This document shows positions 1 through 9,936 of a DNA stretch of 64,000 nucleotides, piece by piece. How positions within the stretch are numbered: position 1 is the stretch's first letter; each line of letters begins with the position of its first letter. The position numbers and the translations under genes are program-made. Below the pieces are notes generated by a model, which made no database searches, was not told the DNA's origin, and saw only the letters and a program-made list of their open reading frames with translations. This DNA is from Loktanella sp. IMCC34160 (GTDB taxonomy: Bacteria > Pseudomonadota > Alphaproteobacteria > Rhodobacterales > Rhodobacteraceae), in contig NZ_SELP01000003.1 in assembly GCF_004145845.1 (NCBI RefSeq), forward strand, positions 1 to 64,000, written 5' to 3'.

Positions 1-1649
<1,649 letters not shown>

Positions 1650-1698
1650 TCCCCGGCCGGTTCGGGGACCAGAACCCAGGCAGGGAAAGACGCACTCC

Positions 1699-2616
1699 TT
1701 GGCACGCGACCGCAACAGCGACGAGGTTTATGTCCGCCCGATCCGGCGTTTGCTGGTCGGTGTGCTTGTGCTGTTCATGCTTGCCGTCTTCCTGATCTGG
1801 CGGATCGACAGCCCGCGCGTGGAACGCTTCCGCGCGGCAGTGATCGACCGGGTGGTGCCCTCGTTCGACTGGGCCATGGCACCGGTGAACGGCGTTGCCC
1901 ATCTGATTTCCGATTTCCAAAGCTACCAGCGGCTTGCCGAACAAAATCAGGAACTGCGGCGCGAGTTGCAGGATATGAAGGCCTGGCGCGAGGCGGCGAT
2001 CCAGCTGGAAGAGGAAAACGCCAAGCTGCGCGACCTGAACAACGTGCGGCTGGACCCGCAACTGACCGCCGTGACCGGCGTTGTCCTTGTCGACAGCGGA
2101 TCGCCGTTCCGCCAGTCCGTCCTTCTGAACGTGGGCGCGCGCGACGGGATCGTCGATGGTTGGGCCACGATGGACGGCATCGGGCTGGTCGGGCGGATTT
2201 CGGGCGTGGGCAATACGACAAGCCGGGTAATCCTGCTGACGGATACGTCAAGCCGGATCCCGGTCATCATTCAGCCCTCCGGTCAGCGGGCGGTTCTGGT
2301 GGGCGACAACACCATCACCCCGCCGATCGAATTCCTGGAAGACCCCGATCAGGTGCGACCCGGTGACAGGGTCGTTTCTTCGGGTGATGGCGGTGTCTTT
2401 CCCGCCGATATCCTTGTCGGGCAGGTCGCGCTTGGGTCTGACCGGCGGTTGCGGGTCCGTCTGTCGGCCGATTACGAGCGGCTGGAGTTCCTGCGCGTGC
2501 TGCGCAATCACCCGCGCGAATCCATTTCCGACCCCGGTGGCTTGCTGGCCCCGGTGACCCCGCCGCCCCTTCCCCTTGCCGAGGGAGCGACTGAGGCGGA
2601 GGCGACGGATGGTTGA
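1699..2616 (+). CDS. mreC: Rod shape-determining protein MreC
   Basis: MreC is a bitopic inner-membrane protein that links MreB to PBP2 on the periplasmic side. This 305-residue protein has a short cytoplasmic N-terminus, one membrane segment at about residues 16-35, a coiled coil at roughly 72-110 and the beta-barrel MreC domain to about residue 270, followed by a proline-rich tail. The start is a TTG preceded by GGGAAAG; no better ATG lies near. The stop overlaps the mreD start by 8 bases, consistent with coupled translation. Confidence 0.95.
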   Translation: MARDRNSDEVYVRPIRRLLVGVLVLFMLAVFLIWRIDSPRVERFRAAVIDRVVPSFDWAMAPVNGVAHLISDFQSYQRLAEQNQELRRELQDMKAWREAAIQLEEENAKLRDLNNVRLDPQLTAVTGVVLVDSGSPFRQSVLLNVGARDGIVDGWATMDGIGLVGRISGVGNTTSRVILLTDTSSRIPVIIQPSGQRAVLVGDNTITPPIEFLEDPDQVRPGDRVVSSGDGGVFPADILVGQVALGSDRRLRVRLSADYERLEFLRVLRNHPRESISDPGGLLAPVTPPPLPLAEGATEAEATDG

Positions 2617-3148
2617 TACCCCGACCCGTCAACGCTGGATCGGTCGTGGCAGCTTTCTGCTGTTGTGCTTTGCGCTGGTGTTCTTTCACCTTCTGCCGCT
2701 ATCGACCATGCCGCCCCGCTGGGCCCCGCCGGATTTCCTTCTGGCCCTGACCCTTGCCTGGACCGTGCGCCGCCCGGATCTTGTCCCCGTCGGATCGGTG
2801 GCGGTGGTCTTCTTTCTGACCGACATGCTGTTCCAGCGCCCGCCCGGCCTGATGACCGCGCTGGTTCTTCTGGTGACCGAGGGGCTGCGGGCGCGATCGT
2901 CATCAATGCGGACCCTGCCCTTTCCGCTTGAATGGCTGACGGTCAGTTTCGCCATCGTCGGGCTGGTGTTCCTGAACCGCGCGGCCCTCTTGATTGTCAT
3001 GGCGGACCGCGCACCCCTGACCCCGACGGTCATTCAGATGGTGATGACAATCCTCGCCTACCCGCTTGTTGTGATGCTGTCCTATCTTATCTTTGGTGTG
3101 CACCGCCCCGCGCAGGGCGAGGTGGACGCCTTCGGGAGGCCGGTATGA
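2609..3148 (+). CDS. mreD: Rod shape-determining protein MreD
   Basis: This is a 179-residue, very hydrophobic protein with about five predicted membrane segments, matching the small integral-membrane MreD component of the elongasome. I chose the ATG at 2609 (MVDTPTRQRW) rather than an upstream in-frame start that would add only an arginine-rich stretch lying inside mreC. It overlaps mreC by 8 bases and its stop overlaps the next gene start by 4 bases (ATGA). MreD sequences diverge strongly, so the assignment rests on position and hydropathy as much as on sequence. Confidence 0.9.
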   Translation: MVDTPTRQRWIGRGSFLLLCFALVFFHLLPLSTMPPRWAPPDFLLALTLAWTVRRPDLVPVGSVAVVFFLTDMLFQRPPGLMTALVLLVTEGLRARSSSMRTLPFPLEWLTVSFAIVGLVFLNRAALLIVMADRAPLTPTVIQMVMTILAYPLVVMLSYLIFGVHRPAQGEVDAFGRPV

Positions 3149-5085
3149 GACGCCCGACGCGGGACACGGCGGAAAGCAACCGCAAGATCGCTCGGCGGAC
3201 GCTGGTCCTTGGGGGGATTCAGCTTGGCGTCGTTGGCGCGCTTGGGCTGCGGATGCGGTCGATGCAGATTGAACAGGCCGACCAATATCGCCTTTTGGCC
3301 GATGAAAACCGGATCAACATCCGCCTGCTGCCACCCGCACGCGGGCTGATCTTTGACCGCACTGGCGTGCCGTTGGCCGACAATGAACAGAATTACCGCA
3401 TCGTCATGGTGCGCGAGGATGCGGGCGACATCGACGATATCCTGTCGCGTCTGCGCAGGCTGGTGCCCCTGTCACCCGAGGATATGGAACGCGCCAAGGA
3501 AGAGATGATGCGCCGGTCCCCCTTCGTCCCGGTGACGGTGGCCGACCGGCTGTCGTGGGAAGATATCGCGCGCGTCACGGTGAACGCCCCGGCCCTGCCC
3601 GGCGTCATCCCCGAGGTGGGCCTGAGCCGCGTCTATCCCCTTGGGGCCGATTTTTCGCATGTGGTGGGCTATGTTGGCCCGGTGTCGGACTATGACCTGT
3701 CCCGGATCGACGATCAGGATCCTCTTTTGCAGATCCCCCGGTTCCAGATCGGCAAGACCGGGATCGAAAACAAACTGGAACACACCCTGCGTGGCAGCGC
3801 CGGCACCCGCCGGATCGAGGTCAACGCGCTTGGCCGGGTCATGCGCGAACTGGACCGGCAGGAAGGCATCCCCGGCAAGAACATCCAGCTGACCATCGAC
3901 GCACGCCTTCAGTCCTATGTGGAAGGGCGACTTGAAGGCGAAAGCGCCGGTGCGGTCGTCATCGACCTTGAGAACGGCGACCTGCGGGCCGTTGGGTCGG
4001 CCCCCGGCTTTGACCCGAATCTTTTCGTGCGGGGAATCAGCGTTCGGGACTGGAACGCCCTGAACGAAAACATCTACCGACCGCTTGCCGCCAAGGCCTA
4101 TCAGGGCACCTATCCGCCCGGATCGACCTTCAAGATGGTCACCGCGCTTGCCGCGATCGAAGAGGGGCTGCTTGACCCCGAGGAAACCGTTTTCTGTCGC
4201 GGCTATACCGAGGTCGCGGGCACCCGGTTCCACTGCTGGAAACGGGCCGGGCATGGCAACGTGAACCTTCACGAAAGCCTCAAGCAAAGCTGCGACTGTT
4301 ATTACTACGAAATCTGTCAGCGGGTGGGGATCGACAAGATCGCCGAAATGGCCCGGCGGCTGGGGCTTGGAATCGAACATGACCTGCCCCTGTCCGCCGT
4401 CTCGGCTGGCCTTGCTCCGGACAAGGACTGGAAGGCCCGGGTTCGGGGTGAAGACTGGCGGATCGGCGACACGGTGAACGCCTCGATCGGTCAGGGTTAC
4501 GTTCTGACGTCGCCGCTGCAATTGGCGGTAATGACAGCCCGGATCGCGTCGGGGCGGTCCATTTCCCCGCGGTTGGTTCTGGCGATCGACGGTATCGAAC
4601 AACCTTCGGGGGCCGGGGAATCGCTTGGGCTCAATGAAAACTATCTGCGACGGATACGGCAGGCGATGGATGCTGTCGGCAATCACAGCCGGGGCACCGC
4701 CTATGGCAGCCGGATCGTCGAAGCAGAGATGCGGATGGCGGGCAAGACAGGCACCAGCCAGGTGCGCCGGATCACGGCCGAAGAACGGGCGCGCGGCGTC
4801 ACCCGCAACGAAGACCTGCCTTGGGAACGGCGGGATCACGCGCTGTTCGTCGGGTTTGCCCCCGCCGATAACCCCCGCTTTGCGATTTCGGTGGTGGTCG
4901 AACATGGCGGGGGTGGGTCGTCCGCCGCCGCGCCCATCGCCCGGGACATCATGCTTCAGGCGCTCTACGACGGGCCGCCGCCGCTGTCGGCCTATCCCTC
5001 GAACGTGCGGGGGCGAATCCGCGCGCAGCAGGAACAACTGGAAAGCCGCGTGCCCCCGGGCGCAGTCCCGGCCGACCGGGCCTGA
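3145..5085 (+). CDS. mrdA: Penicillin-binding protein 2 (peptidoglycan DD-transpeptidase)
   Basis: PBP2 crosslinks peptidoglycan during cell elongation and works with the RodA glycosyltransferase. The 646-residue protein has one N-terminal membrane segment (about 18-36), the PBP dimerisation domain, and the transpeptidase domain with all three active-site motifs: S327-T-F-K330, S382-C-D384 and K534-T-G536. The ATG at 3145 overlaps the mreD stop. A longer open frame starts at 2932 but its extra residues are an out-of-frame reading of mreD. Only 12 bases separate it from rodA. Confidence 0.97.
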   Translation: MRRPTRDTAESNRKIARRTLVLGGIQLGVVGALGLRMRSMQIEQADQYRLLADENRINIRLLPPARGLIFDRTGVPLADNEQNYRIVMVREDAGDIDDILSRLRRLVPLSPEDMERAKEEMMRRSPFVPVTVADRLSWEDIARVTVNAPALPGVIPEVGLSRVYPLGADFSHVVGYVGPVSDYDLSRIDDQDPLLQIPRFQIGKTGIENKLEHTLRGSAGTRRIEVNALGRVMRELDRQEGIPGKNIQLTIDARLQSYVEGRLEGESAGAVVIDLENGDLRAVGSAPGFDPNLFVRGISVRDWNALNENIYRPLAAKAYQGTYPPGSTFKMVTALAAIEEGLLDPEETVFCRGYTEVAGTRFHCWKRAGHGNVNLHESLKQSCDCYYYEICQRVGIDKIAEMARRLGLGIEHDLPLSAVSAGLAPDKDWKARVRGEDWRIGDTVNASIGQGYVLTSPLQLAVMTARIASGRSISPRLVLAIDGIEQPSGAGESLGLNENYLRRIRQAMDAVGNHSRGTAYGSRIVEAEMRMAGKTGTSQVRRITAEERARGVTRNEDLPWERRDHALFVGFAPADNPRFAISVVVEHGGGGSSAAAPIARDIMLQALYDGPPPLSAYPSNVRGRIRAQQEQLESRVPPGAVPADRA

Positions 5086-5097
5086 CGGGGACGCGCG

Positions 5098-6237
5098 ATG
5101 AGTTATCTGGAATATAACGCCAAATACGTCCCCACAGGACCGCGCAAGATCCTCTACCTGAACTGGGCGCTGGTGATCCTGCTGACGGCGGTCGCCTCTG
5201 CAGGGTTCCTGATGCTGTATTCCGTGGCGGGCGGGTCTGCGGAACCGTGGATGGACGCCCAGATGAAACGCTTTGCCGTCGGTATGGTCGCGATGGTGAT
5301 CGTCGGGATGATCCCGATCTGGTTCTGGCGAAACGTCGCCGCGCTTGGCTATGTCGTGGCGCTTGTCCTTCTGGTGATGGTCGAATTCTTCGGCGAGGTC
5401 GGCATGGGCGCCCAACGATGGATCGACATCGGCCCGTTGCGATTGCAGCCCTCCGAATTGATGAAGATCGCGCTGGTGATGATTCTGGCCGCCTATTACG
5501 ACTGGCTGCCGATGAACAAAGTATCGCGCCCGATCTGGGTGTTGCTGCCGGTGGCAATCATCCTGATCCCCACCGCGCTGGTCCTGAAACAGCCGGACCT
5601 GGGCACCTCGCTTTTGCTTTTAATGGGGGGCGGGGCGATCATGTGGCTGGCCGGGGTCCACTGGGCCTATTTCCTGACGGTCATCAGCGCGGGCGTCGGC
5701 GTGATCGTGGCCGTGTTCCAAAGCCGTGGCACAAGTTGGCAACTTTTGAAGGACTACCAGTTCCGCCGGATCGACACCTTTCTAGACCCCGCCGCAGACC
5801 CGCTTGGGGCGGGGTATCACATCACGCAGGCCAAGATCGCGCTTGGCTCCGGCGGTTGGACCGGACGCGGGTTCATGCAAGGCACTCAATCGCGGCTGAA
5901 CTTTCTGCCCGAGAAACACACCGACTTCATTTTCACCACCCTGGCAGAGGAATTCGGGTTTGTCGGGGCATTCGCGCTCTTGGTCCTATATGCGTTGATC
6001 ATCGGGTTTTGCGTGGCCTCTGCCCTGCGGAACAGGGACCGGTTTGCGTCGCTTCTGACCCTTGGAATCGCGGTAACATTCTTCCTGTTCTTCGCGGTCA
6101 ACATGGCCATGGTGATGGGGCTTGCCCCGGTTGTGGGCGTGCCGCTGCCGCTGGTCAGCTATGGCGGATCAGCCATGCTTATACTTCTATTGGGGTTCGG
6201 GCTGGTCCAGTCCGCCCATGTCCACAGACCGAGGTGA
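5098..6237 (+). CDS. rodA: Rod shape-determining protein RodA (SEDS glycosyltransferase)
   Basis: RodA is the SEDS-family polymerase that makes glycan strands from lipid II for the elongasome, paired with PBP2. The 379-residue protein has about ten membrane segments, the conserved QPDLGTS segment in the middle and the large periplasmic-loop signature NFLPEKHTDFIFT, followed by the C-terminal PLPLVSYGGSA motif. It directly follows mrdA. The downstream reductase gene begins 3 bases after its stop, so that gene may be read from the same transcript. Confidence 0.97.
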   Translation: MSYLEYNAKYVPTGPRKILYLNWALVILLTAVASAGFLMLYSVAGGSAEPWMDAQMKRFAVGMVAMVIVGMIPIWFWRNVAALGYVVALVLLVMVEFFGEVGMGAQRWIDIGPLRLQPSELMKIALVMILAAYYDWLPMNKVSRPIWVLLPVAIILIPTALVLKQPDLGTSLLLLMGGGAIMWLAGVHWAYFLTVISAGVGVIVAVFQSRGTSWQLLKDYQFRRIDTFLDPAADPLGAGYHITQAKIALGSGGWTGRGFMQGTQSRLNFLPEKHTDFIFTTLAEEFGFVGAFALLVLYALIIGFCVASALRNRDRFASLLTLGIAVTFFLFFAVNMAMVMGLAPVVGVPLPLVSYGGSAMLILLLGFGLVQSAHVHRPR

Positions 6238-6240
6238 ACG

Positions 6241-7173
6241 ATGGTCAATATCCTGTTCTCTGCCCACGATGACCGGTGGGAGGTCTACAAGACAGCCCTG
6301 CCCGAGGCCCTCGCCGAGGCGGGGATCGAAAACGTGACCCTGTCGCGCGACCTGCCCCCGGCGGATGTGGACTACATCGTTTTTGCGCCGAATGGCCCGG
6401 TCAAGAACTTCTCCCCCTACACCCGCTGCAAGGCGGTCCTGTCGCTTTGGGCGGGTGTAGAGACTGTCGTCGGCAATCAGACACTGACCCAGCCGTTGTG
6501 CCGGATGGTCGACGACGGGCTGAAGCAGGGAATGGTCGAATGGGTCACCGGCCACGTTCTGCGCCATCACCTTGGAATGGATCGTCACATCCTTGGACAG
6601 AATGGTGAATGGCGGCCCGAGGCCCCGCCGCTGGCCAAGGATCGCCCGATCACCATTCTGGGGATCGGTGAACTGGGGCTGGCCTGCGCCGACGCCCTGC
6701 GCGCGCTCAATTTCCCGGTTCGGGGATGGAGCCGGTCGGAAAAGACCCACCCGGGGATCGACTGCTTCCACGGCGAGGACGGGCTGACCAAGGCGCTCAC
6801 CGGGGCGCAAGGCGTAGTGCTTTTGCTGCCCGCAACCCCGGCGACCGAGAACATCCTGAATGACCGGACGCTTGCCTGCCTCGCACCGGGGGCTTTCATT
6901 TTGAACCCCGGGCGCGGCCCGCTGATCGACGACGCAGCCCTTCTGGCCGCCCTGGACATTGGGCAGGTAGGCCATGCAACGCTCGATGTCTTCCGGGTCG
7001 AACCGCTGCCCGCCGAACACCCCTATTGGGCGCACCCACAGGTGACGGTCACGCCGCATATCGCCTCGGAAACCCGGCCCGATACATCGTCACAGGTGGT
7101 TGCGGAAAACATCCGGCGGGGTGAGGCGGGGGAGCCGTTTCTATTCGTCGTGGACCGCGGGGCGGGTTACTAG
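6241..7173 (+). CDS. 2-hydroxyacid dehydrogenase, glyoxylate/hydroxypyruvate reductase A type
   Basis: This 310-residue protein belongs to the D-isomer-specific 2-hydroxyacid dehydrogenases and most resembles GhrA, which reduces glyoxylate and hydroxypyruvate with NADPH. The Rossmann loop GIGELG lies near residue 140. The catalytic arginine (NPGRG), glutamate (VEPLP) and histidine (TPHIAS) are all present in order in the last 90 residues. It follows rodA by 3 bases and converges on the LacI-type gene, with which its last 4 bases overlap. The physiological substrate cannot be fixed from sequence. Confidence 0.88.
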   Translation: MVNILFSAHDDRWEVYKTALPEALAEAGIENVTLSRDLPPADVDYIVFAPNGPVKNFSPYTRCKAVLSLWAGVETVVGNQTLTQPLCRMVDDGLKQGMVEWVTGHVLRHHLGMDRHILGQNGEWRPEAPPLAKDRPITILGIGELGLACADALRALNFPVRGWSRSEKTHPGIDCFHGEDGLTKALTGAQGVVLLLPATPATENILNDRTLACLAPGAFILNPGRGPLIDDAALLAALDIGQVGHATLDVFRVEPLPAEHPYWAHPQVTVTPHIASETRPDTSSQVVAENIRRGEAGEPFLFVVDRGAGY

Positions 7174-8195
7174 CCCCGGCGCAGCGTATCGCCAAAGGAC
7201 AGCGTCGGCGAAAGCTCGATCCGCTCGCCTTCGACCTCGCCGCTGGCGTCCTGCCGGTTCGCGATAATGCGGGCAGCGGCCTGACCGATCTCGCGGCGGC
7301 AGGCGTCCATCGTGGCAAGGTGCCGCGGCAGACCTTCCAGAAGCTCGACACCGTTGAACCCGGCAAGCCCGATCTGACCGGGCACGTCGATGCCTTTTTC
7401 CAAGAGATAGAGAAGCCCACCGGCCCCAATCATATCATTGGAATAATACAGAAAATCGAGGTCCGGCGTGCGCGACAGCATCGCCTCGGTCATTTCGCGG
7501 CCCTTGGCCAGAGCCGACCCGCCGGAATAGAATTCCTGATCCGAAATTTCGATCCCCGCCTTGGCCAGTGTCCGGGTGAACCCTTCAAACCGTTTCCGTG
7601 CGCGGTGGTCCAGCGGCATCTTGGTGCCCATGAACCCGATCCGGCGATAGCCTGCATCGATGATGGCCTCGGCCATTTTCCGGCCCGCGCGGCGATGAGA
7701 GATGCCGACGCAACTGTCGACCGGCTCGCCGTCCACATCCATGATCTCGACCACCGGGCAGCCAGCCTGCGCCAGCATCGCGCGCGATGCCTCGGAATGC
7801 TCAAGGCCCGCGATGATGACCCCGGACGGACGCCAGGACAGCATCTCGAACAGAACCTTTTCTTCCTTTTCGGGAAGATAGTCGGTCACGCCAACCACGG
7901 GCTGCAATTGGGTGCCCTCCAGCACCTCCGAGACGCCTGCGAGAACCTCGGGAAAGACCATGTTGCCAAGGCTAGGAATGATCACTGCCACAAGGTTCAC
8001 ACGCTGGCTGGCCAGCGCCCCGGCGATCTTGTTGGGGACATAGCCCAACCGTTTCGCCGCTTCCTGAACCTTGGTCCGGGTCGTCTCGCTGACATCCCCT
8101 TTGTTGCGCAGAACGCGGCTCACCGTCATTTCACTGACACCGGATGCTTCCGACACATCCCGGAGCGTCAGCGGGCGCTTGCTTGGCGGTTTCAC
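7170..8195 (-). CDS. LacI-family transcriptional regulator
   Basis: The 341-residue protein has the LacI-type helix-turn-helix at about residues 9-34 (LRDVSEASGVSEMTVSRVL), the hinge helix ending near KIAGALASQRVN, and a periplasmic-binding-protein-like sensor domain. The start is a GTG, the only suitable initiation codon before the helix-turn-helix. It resembles GntR/IdnR-type sugar-acid regulators, but the ligand is not evident. No catabolic gene lies next to it on the same strand. It stands between the convergent reductase gene and tRNA-Arg. Confidence 0.9.
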   Translation of the reverse strand: MKPPSKRPLTLRDVSEASGVSEMTVSRVLRNKGDVSETTRTKVQEAAKRLGYVPNKIAGALASQRVNLVAVIIPSLGNMVFPEVLAGVSEVLEGTQLQPVVGVTDYLPEKEEKVLFEMLSWRPSGVIIAGLEHSEASRAMLAQAGCPVVEIMDVDGEPVDSCVGISHRRAGRKMAEAIIDAGYRRIGFMGTKMPLDHRARKRFEGFTRTLAKAGIEISDQEFYSGGSALAKGREMTEAMLSRTPDLDFLYYSNDMIGAGGLLYLLEKGIDVPGQIGLAGFNGVELLEGLPRHLATMDACRREIGQAAARIIANRQDASGEVEGERIELSPTLSFGDTLRRG

Positions 8196-8314
8196 GTCAG
8201 GAATTCCCGTATCTTGTCCCTCTGTTCCTAGTTAGCCCCTGTTGACGGCATTGTAAAAGCCCTTCGACCGCCAACGTTGACCTTGGAAAAAAAGGCGGGC
8301 AATGAAGGGCCCGT

Positions 8315-8391
8315 GGCCCCGTGGCTCAACTGGATAGAGCAGCCCCCTCCTAAGGGGCAGGTTACAGGTTCGAATCCTGTCGGGGTCACCA
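8315..8391 (+). tRNA. tRNA-Arg (anticodon CCT)
   Basis: The full cloverleaf can be drawn. The acceptor stem 8315-8321 pairs with 8381-8387 with one G-U. The D stem is GCTC/GAGC, the anticodon stem 8342-8346 pairs with 8354-8358, and the loop CTCCTAA carries CCT at 8349-8351. The T stem ACAGG/CCTGT encloses TTCGAAT, the discriminator is A and the CCA end is encoded. The tRNA reads AGG codons. Its 3' half is the integration site of the following genomic island, and the element copy restores the complete gene. Confidence 0.97.
8345..8391 (+). repeat. attL: left 47-bp direct repeat, within tRNA-Arg
   Basis: This stretch begins in the anticodon stem and runs through the CCA end of tRNA-Arg(CCT). 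It is identical over 47 bases to 24808-24854. Identity stops sharply on both sides: base 8344 is C against T at 24807, and base 8392 is A against T at 24855. These are the limits expected of an integrase crossover region. Confidence 0.95.
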
Positions 8392-8546
8392 AAACTGTTT
8401 GAAAAATATGGCTTATTTGCAAAGGGTTCTGCAGAGGCGTGCGGAAACGCCCGCGAGTTATCGCGTGGAATTCTCCTGAAACGGGTGAAATCTCGTACAA
8501 AACCTGTACAAAATTCGCACGTCTGTGCGCTCATTGGTGCCATTCA

Positions 8547-9401
8547 ATGAGCTGGCGGGTGGCGAATGCGTGCGCCGAGCGGAAGTTCGGGAGCGCTGCA
8601 CGCAAGCAGATCATCATGTTCCTGGCGGACAAGGCCTCGGACGATGGTTCGGGCATCTGGTGTTCGAAGGGGACAATCCAGCGGCATACCGAGCTGGGGG
8701 AAAGCACGGTCAAGCGGACGATCCGGGAGTTCCTGAAGGAAGGTATCCTGGTCGAGACCGGTGCTCGCGGGTGCAAGAACGGATTCACCGTCGTGTACCG
8801 GATCGACCTGGCGAAGGTCGAGGCACTGGAACTGACCGCAGAACCCGATATCGAGACGGGGGCCACAGTGGACCCCGTCCAGACTGGACCCGGAACCGGG
8901 GCCACAGTGACCGGGGTACCGGGGCCACAGCGGCCCCCAAACCATCCTAAAACCATCCAGAAACCCCCTACGCGCGAGCGCGTGGTGGCGGAGGATGAAG
9001 AAGCGGAGAAGGTGTTGGCGGCCTATCCACCGGACCGGGTGCGGGGGAAGGCGGAGAGCCTCAGGCGGATCAGGGAGGCCCTGGATGCCGGGACGGAGGT
9101 TGAGGAACTGTTGCAGGCCGTGAAGGCCTACGCCACCGAAAGCGCAGGCTTCACCCGGTCGAAGGTCTGTTTCTCTGACAACTGGTTCAAGTCACAGAAG
9201 TGGCGCAATCAGATCGACCAAATTTCGAGATCGCGAATGGCGGGGAAGGAGAAAGAGGCCAGCGCGCTCGATATGGCGGCGAATTGGATCATAGATCACC
9301 ACCCTCTTTCCCGGCATGTTACACCACACCAAATCGACGCGCTGCTTGCGGCAGGTCGCGTTAGCGGGGAACAACTCAGATCAGCTGGTCTGCGCCAATG
9401 A
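8547..9401 (+). CDS. Winged-helix protein, replication/mobilization-region type
   Basis: The 284-residue protein has an N-terminal winged helix-turn-helix (about residues 12-85), with recognition segment KGTIQRHTELGESTVKRTI and a wing near GCKNGFTVVYRI. A proline-rich linker follows, then an acidic helical C-terminal part. Similar proteins are common on Rhodobacterales and Rhizobiales islands and plasmids, where they are thought to act in replication initiation or gene control; that role is inferred. I chose ATG 8547 (MSWRVANACAERKF) over an upstream in-frame start at 8439 because the extra residues lie against the tRNA end and look non-coding. Confidence 0.75.
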   Translation: MSWRVANACAERKFGSAARKQIIMFLADKASDDGSGIWCSKGTIQRHTELGESTVKRTIREFLKEGILVETGARGCKNGFTVVYRIDLAKVEALELTAEPDIETGATVDPVQTGPGTGATVTGVPGPQRPPNHPKTIQKPPTRERVVAEDEEAEKVLAAYPPDRVRGKAESLRRIREALDAGTEVEELLQAVKAYATESAGFTRSKVCFSDNWFKSQKWRNQIDQISRSRMAGKEKEASALDMAANWIIDHHPLSRHVTPHQIDALLAAGRVSGEQLRSAGLRQ

Positions 9402-9440
9402 TCAGGATTTTTCCGAACGGTTGTACGATTAGCCAGCATA

Positions 9441-9584
9441 CTTTTGTGGCCACGCTGCGCGTGGGGCCCCAAAAGGCTGGCGAGGGGTGGCTGCGCCTCC
9501 CCTTCGATCCCCTCAATCGGCCTGGGGCCGATCAAGACGAAAGCGTTTCCAGAGATGGGTGTGTCTCGAAACGCCTTCGTCTTG
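9441..9584. other. Candidate origin of transfer (oriT) upstream of mobC
   Basis: The non-coding gap before mobC holds three palindromic segments. The first is an imperfect hairpin at 9441-9475 (CTTTTG...CAAAAG outer arms). The second is a short GC-rich hairpin near 9482-9505. The third is a 17-base inverted repeat at 9533-9549 and 9568-9584 (CAAGACGAAAGCGTTTC against its complement) with one mismatch and an 18-base loop. In ColE1-like systems oriT lies just before the mobC gene, which matches this position. The nick site cannot be assigned by eye. Confidence 0.55.
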
Positions 9585-9615
9585 CCTCTCCAGTGCGCAA
9601 CCGGGAGGTCGGTCT

Positions 9616-9936
9616 ATGTGGGTAAAAATTCGCGTGACTCCCGACCAACGAAGCGCCTGGCACGCAAAGGCGCGATCACATGGGCTCAGCTTCTCGGACT
9701 TCGCCCGCGCAGCCATTGATGGCACCAGAACACGGCGTCGGAAGCAAATTCGTTCGATAGACCCGCGCCTGCTGCGCCAGTTGGCTCGGCTTGGAAACAA
9801 CCTCAATCAACTGGCGCGATGGGCCAATCGCGATCAGCGGTATGCCGATCGCGTTGAGATCATGGGACAGCTGATCGGGATCGAACGCGAACTTGCCCGC
9901 CTTCGGGAGATCTATGAGATGAGCCATGCTGATTAA
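9616..9936 (+). CDS. mobC: MobC-like relaxosome accessory protein
   Basis: This 106-residue basic protein matches the MobC family of small DNA-binding proteins that help the relaxase open the strands at oriT. It has an N-terminal part typical of ribbon-helix-helix proteins (VKIRVTPDQRSAW) and the family's central motif RLGNNLNQLARWAN. The ATG at 9616 follows GGGAGG by a good distance; a longer frame upstream runs through the palindromic region and is not believable. It overlaps the relaxase start by 11 bases, as in ColE1-type mobilization operons. Confidence 0.88.
   Translation: MWVKIRVTPDQRSAWHAKARSHGLSFSDFARAAIDGTRTRRRKQIRSIDPRLLRQLARLGNNLNQLARWANRDQRYADRVEIMGQLIGIERELARLREIYEMSHAD

Noticed and set aside
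2932-3144. N-terminal extension of PBP2
   Set aside because: The extra residues are an out-of-frame reading of mreD; the ATG at 3145 fits the family length and overlaps the mreD stop.
3472-5415. 647-codon open frame on the minus strand opposite mrdA
   Set aside because: It is a GC-rich antisense shadow: histidine/arginine/aspartate-rich translation without domains, lying opposite a certain gene.
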